From contig NMRA01000134.1 of NCBI GenBank assembly GCA_002633005.1, positions 405,795 to 469,794 on the forward strand: 64,000 bases of DNA. Direction: 5' to 3'. Position 1 is the first letter of the stretch, and each line of letters starts with the position of its first letter. The translations under genes and the position numbers were made by a program. Below are positions 9,975 to 59,719 of the stretch, one piece after another. Source of the stretch: Phoronis australis (taxonomy: Eukaryota; Phoronida; Phoronidae). The notes under the pieces were generated by a model. The model did not search any database. It was not told where the DNA came from and saw nothing but the letters and a program-made list of their open reading frames with translations.

Positions 9975-12089
9975 CAGGGCTCGACGCTATTAAAATCGCC
10001 AGGTCGCATTTTGCGACCTAGCCAAAATCCCAGGTCGCATTTCCAAAATCCAGCTCGCATTCGTAAATGCCAAGTCGCAAAATTGTCCCGCTTTTTTACG
10101 CGCCAAAATAGATTTTTTAGATCATCGAGAAAATGTTTAAATTATACTCTTACCTGCAGCGTTAAATACTCACAAATTTCGGATCTCAAAATTCATTCGT
10201 GCAGGTACGGCCTTATTGTTCTTCACGACCGCCATTGAAAGACTCTAGAGCGCAAGGCAAGTTGCCGACGTGAAAGTTGAATCAGTGCTTTCTAACTGAC
10301 TTGTGCATTCGAGTAGCTAAATTTGCGATGTGAAAAGAGAGAAAATGCCCGTTGAAAAAGTATCCGGGATTTTGTTAGATCTGGCCTGCTACTGGCTGTC
10401 ATCAAAGTCGTAAACGGGTAATGGCGAGTTTGCTCCTCAATACCTTCCATGTACGGAAAAGTCAGTCACAAAACGACACGCATGTCACTAGTGTTAACTT
10501 TCTTTCCGAGGTATAAAACAAAGCCGGGATTTGGTTTTTACATATTGTGAAAAAACGTTTTTGAAAACTGAAATTGTGTAAACTGAAAGTGACACGCCAT
10601 ATAAGCTGCGTGTCAATTTTAAACCACACGCGGTCGTTTGTAGTGCGCTATGATGGGCGCTAGCTTGAACTGTGGGCGCTTAATTGGAAATTCTCAAAAT
10701 TTGAAAGGGGAATTTTAATAAATCAGTGAGCACTTATTATGAAACACTTTAAAGGTAGGGAGTAGGCTTGTACGTGAGCATAGCCGTTAACCCCAGTGTT
10801 TGCGGTAATAAGATATTAAAACGCTGCAATGGTAAGAAACGTTATAATAATAGGATTTTGAGAGGCAAACTCCATCTAGTAGGGGTGATTTTCTGGATAT
10901 CGTTACCACGAACTGTACATTGTATCATTTTTAGCCACCCGGAATGATTTTGTTTTTAACTGCCCGCTTCAGCCGGAACAAGGTTGTTTCTATAGGAGTC
11001 TGAACATTTTACGGCGACGCGGGTGGTTCGGGGAGCGAAAAGTTGCCGGGGAGGGGGGTCTATAAAAAGAAGAATGAAAAGTTTGCTAATTTGAACCACA
11101 ATTTCGCATCTAGTGTCAGTTTAGTTGCAATAGCTGGCTACGGGCATAGAATACAGGGTTTACAGAACATCGGCCTCGGGAAACGCCAGTCAGTTCTGGG
11201 TTAGATCGGTCCCGGGACATCGGGTCTTTTATAACCGCTGGGAATCTGAGTTCATTTTCAAATAAACCAGAGCCAAGCCGGTTATACTCTTTCATTTAGG
11301 ACTGTCACTGTTCTTTGAAGTGGTGCGCACGCGTGAGTTCACGCACTTGAATCGCTGGAGTAGGCCTACAGTTTACGTTGGCAACAATGTGTGAAAGACA
11401 AATCATATTTCGCGCCCGTAGCCCCAGAAACAAATAAAGGGTTTGAGAATTTCTTGGCAACTGAAAGTAAAGACGTGACCGTCGTTTGGCGATTAATAAG
11501 GCTGTCATTTTCACTTTGGCTGTGTTAATAAGATAAAAAGGAGAAGCACATCTCACTCTAAGTCACGATTGTCTGCCGGGACCGCTTGCGCGCTAACTGT
11601 GCCACAGTGCGATATCTGGGATATTGTCGTGGATATTTGGTACATGTAATAAGGACATCTTATGTGAAAAATAAACATTTTTGTCCACCACAAAGTTTGG
11701 TAAGTTGATCGCTTAAGAATTAGTAGAAACACTGTTGTTTTGTGAAGTTTTATCACGTGTTAAGCAGTGGCCCGAAACTTTCTTCGGCGAATCCGGGAAT
11801 TTACAAAAGTGGCCGAAAGTGTTAGCCAATGAAACGCGTCAAAGATCGATTCTACATATCCCATGTTCACGCGACTTGCTTACAAGTCATCGGGAGGGTT
11901 GTTCTCGGTTAGTGTCATTTTGAACTTGTATTTGCCTTGTATCTGTTGAGAAGTGTAAAAACTCAGCTCGCATTCATTGGAAATTCCAGGTCGCATTTTG
12001 CGACTTGATACGAACTGACAAAAATCTCAGCTCGCATTTCCAAATTTCAGGTCGCAAATGCGACCTGCAGCTCGTTATGTCGAGCCCTG
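9975..12089. mobile_element. Non-autonomous hAT-like DNA transposon inserted in the BEL RT
   Basis: 2,115 bp with perfect 11 bp TIRs, CAGGGCTCGAC / GTCGAGCCCTG. The insertion duplicated CTTTC (9970-9974 and 12090-12094). An uninterrupted copy of the target survives at 9738-9742. Both ends hold clustered subterminal copies of a short unit like AGGTCGCATT or AGCTCGCATT in both orientations, as expected for transposase-binding sites. CAGGG ends are typical of hAT elements. Most hAT use 8 bp targets, but clades with 5 bp targets are known. No transposase ORF was found. Confidence 0.85.
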
Positions 12090-13206
12090 CTTTCATTGAA
12101 GCGCTGCAGTCGTATACTATCCGGATAGGTGTTGTGGTTGAGTCCTTTTTTACCGAGTGATGTGGTAAATAATGACCTGTGGTTGGATCGTCGTTGTGGA
12201 CTTCTTCAATGAATTTGCGTTGTAGTTGTTCTCGTATTATGTTGTCATAATGCTGTAAATTCTCAGGTGTGAGTCGTTTGATCATAGCGCGAGTTCTGTG
12301 GTGTGCCATTGCGTAATTGGTAGGCAAGGGTTCGTGGTCTTGTTTCCACGGTAGGGTCGCGATGTACTGTCCCGTGACCTCATCGCGTTGTAGCGTTTTC
12401 CGGTAACTGTCGAATGATGACAATTTGGTGTCGCAACATGTGGGCTCGTCGATTCCAATAGTTTCCAACTCCCAGTAATGCTTTGTGATGTCATCGGGGC
12501 TGTCAATCATAACCTTGAAGGAGGCGCATGTATTCACGTGAGTCTGCAAGTGGGTGGGGCCGGAAAGCATGTACCCAAATTTGGTTTGGACGGCTGTTGG
12601 TCCATCGCCGCGAATGACGTGATCGCCGACAACGGTCCAGTAGAAATCAGCGCCGATCAGGATGTCAATGTCGAAAGCCGAACTGCTCACGTGGTTGGCC
12701 AGGTCTAGTTGTTGGAGATACGGGTGTGCTGTCACCGTAGGCGGTACGTAATTTCTCATAGGAGTGGAGATTCTTGGAACGATCAGTGTAGAAATCTCAA
12801 TCGGCCCATCCCTTGAGTGCAGGCTGATTGATGTTACCGGTGTAGATTGAATTCCAGTGGTCTTTGCACCGAATGCTGTTAGATTAATCGTTTCCTTTTG
12901 ACATCTGTTGACGTCAATGCCGAGCTGGGTGGCGCTTTTCTGGGAAATGAAGGATCTCTGCGCACCCTCGTCAATTAAAATATTCGCCGGAACCACAGTT
13001 CCTTTGTGACTAACTTTGATTGAAGCCGTCTTCAATAGAATAGCTTCGGAAGTTGGTGTCAGCTTGGCGTGCACATCTTGAGTCATGGGGGGTGAGTCAG
13101 CCGCAGCCGTAGTGTGACTCTCGCAAATTGCTGTGTGATGTCGACCATTGCAGGTGCGGCAATTGAATTTAGACTTGCATTCCATTGCCCTGTGTCCCGA
13201 ATGCAA
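12090..13206 (-). pseudogene. BEL/Pao protease and start of reverse transcriptase
   Basis: Continues in frame after the TGA at 13213. It first completes the second zinc knuckle and then carries a third Cys/His cluster (C-x2-C-x4-H-x3-C). The aspartic protease-like motif is ILIDEGAQRSFI; the acidic residue followed by G-A fits a retropepsin active site. The end has the start of the RT palm (FIEEVHN, GHYLPHHSV, RIVYDCSA), typical of Pao-type RT. The ORF is then cut by the hAT-like insertion. The open frame runs on a little into that insertion (to 11974) by chance. Confidence 0.85.
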
Positions 13207-13212
13207 ACAATT

Positions 13213-14307
13213 TCAGCAAAGGCGGTCTCTTCGGACGATTTCGAGCTTCTTCTGTAGGGTGTCTACCACAGCGCATTCGTGTGATTTGTGTTGTTTTGAC
13301 TTACAAAATGCACAGTTTCTCGTAGTCTTGTTGGGAGTGAATTGTTGTCGGCGATTTCGGCGTTGATGTCCCACGTAGAAATTGTTGGTTGAGGCGATTG
13401 GTTCAGTGTATGGCTCTTGCATCGTAGCGGTGCTTAGGGCCTCGATTTCATGATAGATTGCAGCTCGTAGATCGGAGAGGTGCCACTCATTATCACCATG
13501 GTCACGTGACAATTGAGTGCGCATCCTACCTGGTAAGCGATTTAGAATCACTGGGACCAACAGGTCACCATAAGAGTCCTCGGACTTCCCGAGTGCATTT
13601 AAGCCTCGTACATATGTTTCAATTGTGTCGTAAAAACGACGGAGACTATCAATGTCCGCAGATGGTGGTGGAATATCCAGTAATCCAGTCATGTAAGCGT
13701 TAATGATTTTGTGAGTTTGTCCGTATCGTTTTTTCAAAAGTTCCAGCGCGTGTTCATAATTGGCAGCCGTAAGCGAAAGCCCGCTGATGGCCTTAGCGGC
13801 GTCTCCAAATAATTGCGCTTGGAGATATTGGAATTTTTGCACGTCTGAAAGTCCTCCCTGACTGTGCACTGCCGAATCGAATGTGTCAAAAAAGGTAGTC
13901 CAGTTTTTAATGTCACCACCAAATTTCGGTAGCTGCAGCTTTGGTAGATTTGTCGTTTTTACCGAATGCGAAGCCGTTATCGATGCAGGGCCTGTTGTAG
14001 AAGAGGCCTGCTCGAGGAATAGAACAATTTTTGCCCGTTGTTTATAGGCGTCCGTGTGATAATTGTCCGATTCCTCGATCGTATGTTCGATGGCGTCATC
14101 CTCAACGAGGTCAATGACGCTATTGTCCAGAGTTGCTACTAAATCCATTTTTTGTGTTATGAGATCCAGGTTCGTTTTTACGCCGTCATGGTCCATATCA
14201 CTCATGAGTTGTTCTGTCTCTGAAAATAGTTTCGTGAGAATGCCGCGATGGGCTCCTCGTCTCCTCCTCTCGCGAGTAAGTTTCTGTTGCGCTGTCATAG
14301 ATTCCAT
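13213..14307 (-). pseudogene. BEL/Pao gag region
   Basis: 364 codons to an in-frame TGA. The N-terminal part is charged and helical (ERRRRGAHRG, then a stretch resembling the start of Pao-type polyproteins). The central part contains LPKLQLPKFGGD followed by W-x2-FFDTFD, matching the gag-like DUF1759 region of BEL/Pao elements. Near the C-end is a perfect CCHC zinc knuckle, C-x2-C-x4-H-x4-C (CAFCKSKQHKSHEC), for nucleic-acid binding. The TGA lies between the two first cysteines of a second knuckle, and the same frame continues beyond it. BEL elements normally have one gag-pol ORF, so this looks like a nonsense mutation rather than a natural gene end. Confidence 0.85.
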
Positions 14308-14313
14308 TACGTC

Positions 14314-14331
14314 GGGTAGGTTTCGGCACCA
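14314..14331 (-). other. Putative primer-binding site of the BEL/Pao element
   Basis: Six bases inside the 5' LTR the minus strand reads TGGTGCCGAAACC. The leading TGG can pair with the CCA tail of a tRNA, as expected for retroelement priming. The tRNA was not identified. Confidence 0.6.
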
Positions 14332-14337
14332 GAAAAT

Positions 14338-14572
14338 TGTGTGGAATGAATTGGGAGAGCAAAAGTGATAACTGGTTCATGTAAGGTTAAAAGAACAACT
14401 GGTTTTATTTGCACGGAAACTACAATATAATTACAGTCATGCAGCCACGTGTAGTAATCACGTGGTACGAGTAGGAGGAGTTAAACTAACCAATAGTGTT
14501 AAACGTGTAGGTGGGCCCAAATAAGGCACAATTCTCAGAACAGATAAAATCATCAAGAAGTCATTCTTGACA
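14338..14572 (-). repeat. 5' LTR of the BEL/Pao element
   Basis: 235 bp and nearly identical to 5854-6090. By eye the differences are a few substitutions and a short indel around the TATAGTAATAC/TATAATTAC segment. It lies about 590 bases upstream of the candidate SLC6 start codon, in opposite orientation. Confidence 0.93.
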
Positions 14573-15159
14573 GTCCTCCCTATCTGTAGTAGCCTGGATC
14601 ATAAGATTGAACAACCGACAACGACGTACGGACCCGCTGTTATGTGATTGCCTGGTTCTCTAAATTAGGTATCGTTATATCCTATCAGTGACTTAAATAA
14701 AATTAGGAATTTACAAGACACAACAAGACAAGACAGCAAATTCAGAGACAAAAGGCAAACAAATACTGGAATATTCGATGCAAAGGGCACGCTACTCACC
14801 GCCGCCATTTTGAAATTCTATCAGTAGGTAGCGGCACCTTGTGAGCGCTTCTTCACTATGGCGACAAAGGCGAGAAAGCAAATAAAATTCATTTTTTGTT
14901 TTAAAAAACGAAATCAACGGCAGTAATAAGTACCTTAAGATTATTTTTTCAAACTTATCATTATACATTGTTTCAGTCAGATAAACGTATCGGAATACAT
15001 TCTTGGCAGTGCTCCAAGGCGCGCTTAAAATTCAACCAATCAAGGCAAACCAAAATAAAGGAGTACGAGCACGTGCTCCCATTCATGATCTCCTAGAAGA
15101 GACAGAGCCACTGTTGTCAACATAGCAAACGTTGAAAAAAGTCAAAACTTTGACAGAAA
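14573..15159 (+). promoter_or_regulatory. Putative promoter and 5' UTR of the SLC6 gene
   Basis: Runs from the end of the BEL insertion to the candidate start codon. A YY1-like motif GCCGCCATTTTG lies near 14800-14811, and a CCAAT box (AACCAATCAA) near 15035-15044. No clear TATA box is seen. A 22-codon upstream ORF starts at the ATG near 14857. The motifs are seen directly; promoter function is inferred from their position just upstream of exon 1. Confidence 0.35.
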
Positions 15160-53555
<38,396 letters not shown>

Positions 53556-53760
53556 CTATGGCTCGCCTTCCTAGAACATCCGGCAGAAATGGGGGTCAGG
53601 TACAGGAACGCTCAATGTCTAGGTGGATAGCTTTACATGGCACCAAATGAAAATAATCTTATCTGAGAGAGGGGAGTCCTATTAAATTCATGTTTAGTGA
53701 CGGAGGTGAAGAAGAGAAGACAACGCGTTTCGATTCCTTGATCCTTTTTTCTGCTGGATG

Positions 53761-53783
53761 NNNNNNNNNNNNNNNNNNNNNNN
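53761..53783. other. Assembly gap (23 N) next to a C-run
   Basis: Twenty-three Ns are followed by a 14-base run of C with one G and more Cs. The homopolymer probably caused the sequencing break. It lies about 200 bases after the SLC6 stop, so the coding model is unaffected. Confidence 0.98.
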
Positions 53784-56700
53784 CCCCCCCCCCCCCCGCC
53801 CCTCTTTCTCGGGCCACCTCAGGGACAGGAGTGGAGCTGAGTCTCCCTCCACTGTGCCATCCCCAAAAAAGTTTGCTGGCCTAAGCAGATACCCTCATCT
53901 GGAAATAAAAGGAAATGATGTCTTCCCAGCTGGCAGATTTGCCGATATACTGTTATTTTGTATTGGAAAAGTTGAAGGAGGTTATCGTAAAAATATGCGC
54001 ACGGCATGACCCAATGAGCAGTTGAGTGGGGTGACACAGCTAATTTTACCAATAATGTCAGAACAGCGCAAAGTTGTTGACAGTGAAGTGTGGTCAGCCT
54101 GCTTTAACAAGTGGGACCCCCATGTGCAGTAATATCTAGCAGCCACCTAAAGTTGAAGGCAGCCAGAAAACAAGATAGGCTGTGAACTCATTGGTCGCCA
54201 AAAGGCTGAATTCCCGAATGTCAACCTGTGCATGTGGCGCTGAAAATGAGTGTCTTTGCGATGGTGTTGTGCCTGTCTTGCACGTCAACCAGGTCGCGTG
54301 TAAACACTGATCAATGCAAGAAACTGCTTCTCTTTTATTTGTTGTTACCATTGTTGTGTTACCTTATTTATAGTCAGCAGCACACTCACTAGGGGGAGTG
54401 TTAGGCAGGAAGTTTTACCGCCTTTGCTGAAGTTGAATATATTTTTGTATAACTAAGAGTTGCATAGTGGGGGTGTAAATTATACAGTTGCAGCAACATA
54501 TGGTGTAAATAACAAGTGATTAGGGTGGTGTTTGGCTCAACTTACATATGCTTGTTTGTTTGACGTTTTCGCGTACATAAAATTGCTGCTTTTGGAATCT
54601 TGCACTTACACCCGTATTTTAGTCATCGGCCATCCTCTGTGGAGTGTTATCAAGAATATAGTGTAATATCCAATGTAGTCCTGCAGTGTGATGGATGCGT
54701 TTGATATTCCATTAGCTCAGCGGGCTTTTGACTTGTTTGAACTATTTGAAAAAATCCAATATAGCGCTCAATATGGCTGCAGCAATTTGCCTATTCATCA
54801 GATGATGACTATTGTGTGTATGCTTGTTAGCTGGGCATTGTCTACCTCGTCACCATCTTCTCCATTCACACTTAGAGAACAAACTTCATTCACTGTGTCT
54901 CACTGTTGAAACTGTTTTTTTCTGGTGGTTTTTACATCCAGTTGCATTGCTAAAGGTTTTAACAGTGACTGTGAGTTGCACATATTGAAGTGTTAATGTA
55001 ACGTTGCCCAAAGTTTTCCCCATCATCGACTGTTTTAAACTAAATTGTCGCTTTGTGTATGATAACATTTATTAATCACTGTTCATCTAATTATGAAGTG
55101 TGAATCTGAAGTGGGAGCCAAAGTTTTTTTTCAATCTTCAGCTTTGCTTTTTGAATCTCGAATGTTGCTGAAAGATTATAATGTATAAGTTAAGTTTTGC
55201 GTGGAGTGTATGTCTGTATGGAGATAAACAGAATGTGTATTGAGAAACAATAGATGGTGCCTCATTTAGGCATGTGACTCACAGCTGATTGAGTTTATAT
55301 TGTCGTCGCTGGATTATATTTCAGCCTTGCGTTTTTCAGTGTATGATGTTCTTGTCTCCTCACAAATTCTGGAACGTTCTGTTTGTTTCTGTACTGTTTA
55401 AGTGAACATGTTTTCCAGTGTGCATTACATATGACACTTTTAAAGGCAGCTAAGTGTCCTTGTCTTTTTACTGGTTTTGTGTAATTCATGTCCTGATATT
55501 GAGCTGAGCCACTTGCAATAGTAGCACCCAAGAAGTTGGGTGATGTCACCATTGAACTAGTAAAACAGTTGATGGCTGAAAACTAAATAAACATCGTCTG
55601 CAAAGTGTTGATCTGAAAACACTCAAAGAACTATTGTTAATTGTTCATGAAAAATATCTATGTTTCATTATTCTTTGTCAGCAATAATGATAGGAGTAGA
55701 TGGGAATTAGTTACCAGCATCTGAGAAAAAATGTTTCAAGGATTCAACAGTGGTCACCTCACATGGACAGTGAATCTTTGTGAACAAAATATCAGTGACA
55801 TTAAGTATTTTTATGAGGCTGCTTTTTGGTAGTAAGATCTGTTTAAAAAGTTACAACCATTTAATTATTAGTTATCATATGCAATTTATTTTTGTCTATT
55901 GGGTAGGTAAACATTTTTTGGTTGTTGGTTTCATTTTTATAGTATAGTAAAGCGTATTTTGGTTGGGTTTTCGCATGCACTGATATCTTTGTTTATTTGT
56001 GTGTTAGGTGTGAAATAACCTACCAATTATTAATCTATGGGTATTGTTGCATTGTGTGCTAAATGCTAAAGATATGTCAAATTTTCTGTTTGTTTTGTTG
56101 AAACATCAGAACGAAGTGCATTACCGTTATTATATAGAATGTGCTGTGATGGAGCTGGTGGCTTTTAATGTTTTACTTTGTGATCCTATGTTACTGGAAA
56201 CCTACAGTTTAGTTTGTCTGCTTTATATCCACAAGGTGGCACTGCAACTTGTATATAACAGGCTTATGGTGACTTACAGTTGTCTAGATTCCGGGGAAAG
56301 CTCGGGTAGTTCCCTAAGAGGACCTAAACTGAAAAGATTAGCTGCTTCGCTTGTAATATGTTGTGGAGACTGACATAGTCTTGTGACATGAAATTATTAG
56401 CATCAGGGAACTAACCACCCCTGGGTTCGGTTTTATCCATATTTTAAATACCAGTCAAATATATTGTACTCCGGTGATAATGAACCCTTGTGTCAAGTAG
56501 TTGTTGTTCAAGTGCTTTTTACTTCCACTCCCGCACACCATCAAACCTTTATTGGATTCATGTTCTTGACCAGTGAACACTTCGGAGACGTTACAGGATT
56601 ATGACCTGAGGGGTCCAACTGTAAACACAGTTGCAGGTTTATGATGCCCGCAGTCCAACAGTGAACATACTGTTTTGAGATTCTGCCGGGTCCAGCAGTG

Positions 56701-57675
56701 AGCAGATGTGGTCACAGTCACTCTATATTCATGGATTACAGAAATGTAACCGTGACAGTGGGTGGGAGAGAAGAAAATTGTGTCATTGCTGCTCAAGAAT
56801 GGGGCATGCCCTGGTGGTGTGTGGGAATGAAAAAATTTAAGGCTGGTATTGTATTGGTATTGTAATGTATCGTACTGTGTTCAAAGTTATTTTCTGAGTG
56901 TCTGATAATACAGTAGTATTAATGGACACATAAGTTATTTTTGTCTATCTTAGTTTCCAATTTCCTTGACTGTTTGATTGTCCCTAACTGTTTCATCAAA
57001 TCTCGAATTGAAATCTGCCTTCTAACCACCTCAATGCAGAGTTTGGTTTAAAATTGTGGCGCACAATTGTGGAAATCAAGCTTTTTGTCGTGGCTTTCCC
57101 ACGAGGCATATTTCACAACTCTTAGCAGTCCTGAGGTGTCCGTGTCTCGTTTACTGTATACACTAGCGTTATTCTTTCAGAGATTATCAATTCGTGTTTT
57201 GCTGTGATGTGAAGGCGACACCTGCACACAACACAGTTGTACTTTTGAATTTATGTGGTGAAAGTCACCGTAGTTGAATCTAAGCTTTGCATTTTACGTG
57301 AACACTGTTGGCTTAACCAGTGTGAGTATTTGAATTAGACACGGCAACCCGAGAATGCATAATATTTGTCAGATGATTAGTACAGTGTTGCAACCATGAA
57401 TCTTTAGGGATGGAATATGCGTAAATCTAATGAAAAATGTCGAAGTGTTACTTTTGTTATGTATGAATATTAATTTATTGTATTTCGGTGTCTCACGAAA
57501 TACACTGTAATTGAAGTGTGAGTCACTGAGAAACAATAATAATTACATTCTCTTGGGTAGGATTGTTTGTAACAGAGGATGAGCGATCCTGACATTGCAT
57601 CACGCCTTTTGGCGTTGGCTGTGTTTTTGTAGAAGTAAGGCCATACCTGCAACAGTTACATGTTTTTGTTCTTGT

Positions 57676-57710
57676 TTGTGTGTGTGCGTGTGTGTGTGTG
57701 TGCGTGTGTA
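57676..57710. repeat. (TG)n microsatellite with CG interruptions
   Basis: GT tract in the probable 3' region of the SLC6 gene. Confidence 0.95.
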
Positions 57711-57825
57711 TTTAGATCGTCTATGAAACACAGCCCTGATAATACGAAAACATACCATGCTTATATTGTGTGAGAGATTATGGTCGAATGAATGAATTAA
57801 TAAACAGATACTGGAACTGTTTTTT

Positions 57826-58859
57826 TTTCTTTCATTTCACTTCATTTTTTATATTTTTCCTCCTTGTTCACGTGCGAGATGTTCGTTAAATAACATTCCC
57901 GCTTCAGTTCAGTTTTAAAAATTAGTTTTTAAAAGGAAAAGGCGAACCAATTAAAGTGGATATTTATATTGAAATTATGTGCTTCCTTATTTCTTATTTT
58001 TTGTAAGTAAAGGTGTTGAATTTATTTTCTTAATTTTCTGGTGATGCAACAACAAAATATCTTCTTCAGTTGAATGACTGTGAGGATTTGCGGCTTCCAT
58101 AGGCCACTTTTTGATGCTAGAGTTTGTAACAGATTTAAAAATCATTTGTTCCTTTGCTCGTTAGGTTATCGTAAAAAAAAAAAAAAATTGACTCGAAGCT
58201 CTTGTGCGGACAGTGTGTGCACGTAGACATGTATGAAATTCTAAGTTCCTCCTTAACAAAACTGAAAGGGAATCGCACCCCTTCCCACAGGAGTGCGGAC
58301 TTCGGTGTTTTGGGGGCATACCCAGTAATTTGAAGTGAAAGGTAAGCAAGTGTTCTATAAATTTGTGACTGTTATAAAACAACGACTGAATAACGGCTTT
58401 TTCGTCATATGCGTCCAACCCCTTTATAAATGGGTTATTACAACCCTATGAATCCCCATCAAAAGTGTTGTGATCATAGGGTGAAATGAAGATTTATTAA
58501 AAATCAACTCGCAGTCCATAAATTTGTCATCGTCAAACCGAAACACATCAAACATTGTGTGACAAGCCCGTACCCAAGTGGGGGATCTTCGATCGACCCC
58601 TCGCGGAAAAGGTCCAGCCTATCCGTTAGAGATAGGATATAACAAACTTGTTGCAACTGCTAGTAGATAACTACGTTAGAAGAATTTGCTTCTGATTCAA
58701 AGCGCTTCGCGTAATCATTGGACCCTATCCGGCCCCAGGGCCCAACTTCGCCCGAGGGGTATTTAGGCAGTTGACAGGATAGTGCAGATGATTAGAGGAA
58801 TTTTTACGTCATTCAGTGGGATTGAATGTACGTGGTTGCTGTACCATTATCGTCGATAT
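57826..58859. other. No gene recognised
   Basis: Contains a poly-A run near 58173-58187 and short ORFs only. Confidence 0.5.
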
Positions 58860-58861
58860 TA

Positions 58862-59298
58862 TCGTTGGCCAAATGGATGAAAGTTACGCCGTTAAATTAC
58901 GTGCGTAAGTTATTTCTTGTTGAAAGCAATTATTTACGGCGTAAAGTAATTATTTGCAGCGTAAAGTAATTAATTACGACTTAAAGTAACTATTCGAGGC
59001 GTAACGTAATTATTACATTAGGGCTTAAAGTAAGTATTTGAGGCGCTAAAATTTACTTTACGCCGTAGCTAATTACTTTACGCCGTAAAAAGTTACTTTA
59101 CTTCGCAAATAATTACTTTACTCGGCAAATAATTACTTTACACCATAAATAATTACTTTACACTGCAAATAATTACTTTACGCCCTAAATAATTACCCTA
59201 CGCCACAACTAGTTTCTTTATGCCGCAATTAATTACGCCTCTAACAAGAATTATCTTGCTTAATATAACGGCATAACGTTCACCCCTTTGGCCAACGA
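58862..59298. mobile_element. 437 bp TA-flanked foldback element
   Basis: Ends TCGTTGGCCAAA / TTTGGCCAACGA with TA on each side (58860-58861 and 59299-59300). The body is a run of about 22 bp units in which the left half reads GCGTAAAGTAATTATT and the right half AATAATTACTTTACGC. The whole element can therefore fold on itself around about 59043. No ORF. Confidence 0.82.
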
Positions 59299-59345
59299 TA
59301 TACCATAGGGTAACAAGGGAGTCTAGAAGTAAGTGTCTATAAATC

Positions 59346-59719
59346 CCGTTTAGACATCAACTTTTGGCCCGGCGCAACTGACACGGAGCAAATTGACCCG
59401 TGTCAAGCGGCCGTTTACACACACAACTCACTGTGGCAAGACAGAATTTGCAGGCTGGAGAGACTGGATCGCACACGCGCAGGTTTACAAATGACGAGAG
59501 TTGCAGAGACAAAGAACCCGTACGTAGGTCATTAGGCAAGCGCAGTAAAGATGGTCCTTTCCGCCTTGCCATAGTTTCGCGTTTAGACATATAATTGACA
59601 CAGAGCAAGATGTTCGGGCGCAAATTGCTCTACCTCACAAACGGGTGGCAAAATTTGTCACCGCGGTGTCAATTTGCTCCGTGTCAGCTGATCCGTGTCA
59701 ACTTATGAAGTGTAAACGG
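59346..59719. mobile_element. 374 bp composite inverted-repeat element
   Basis: Arms 59346-59400 and 59665-59719 are inverted copies sharing CTGACACGGAGCAAATTGAC. A third, partial copy of the left arm (GTTTAGACAT, then TTGACACAGAGCAA) lies at about 59580-59612 in direct orientation. No convincing target duplication. Confidence 0.65.

Larger units (their letters stand above)
5854..14572 (-). mobile_element. BEL/Pao LTR retrotransposon, interrupted
   Basis: Two LTRs (5854-6090 and 14338-14572) begin TG and end CA in either orientation. They are flanked by a perfect 5 bp target duplication GTCCT (5849-5853 and 14573-14577). Read on the minus strand the order is 5' LTR, primer-binding site, gag, protease, reverse transcriptase, RNase H, integrase, 3' LTR. 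This is the BEL/Pao order. The copy is inactive as assembled: in-frame TGA codons at 13213-13215 and 9091-9093, a 2.1 kb hAT-like insertion at 9975-12089, and four single-N joins at 6393, 6900, 8014 and 9815. No envelope-type ORF was seen. LTR similarity points to a fairly recent insertion. Confidence 0.93.
53556..57825 (+). other. Probable 3' UTR and flank of the SLC6 gene
   Basis: No supported coding exon. AATAAA hexamers lie at 53904-53909, 55586-55591 and 57799-57804. The last is followed by a T-rich stretch, so the 3' end could lie anywhere from about 53.9 to 57.8 kb. The sequence also holds a 23-N gap and a TG microsatellite. Short ORFs here resemble nothing known to me. Confidence 0.4.

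Noticed and set aside
11553..11923. Short ORFs inside the hAT-like element
   Set aside because: No transposase motif; lengths expected by chance.
9091..13215. TGA codons as selenocysteine or programmed readthrough
   Set aside because: One is in a zinc knuckle and one at a post-RT position that is normally a sense codon. Decay is simpler, though the gag-end case is left open in the findings.
59357..59623. Opposed 88- and 64-codon ORFs
   Set aside because: Shadows of each other within the inverted-repeat element, no domain.
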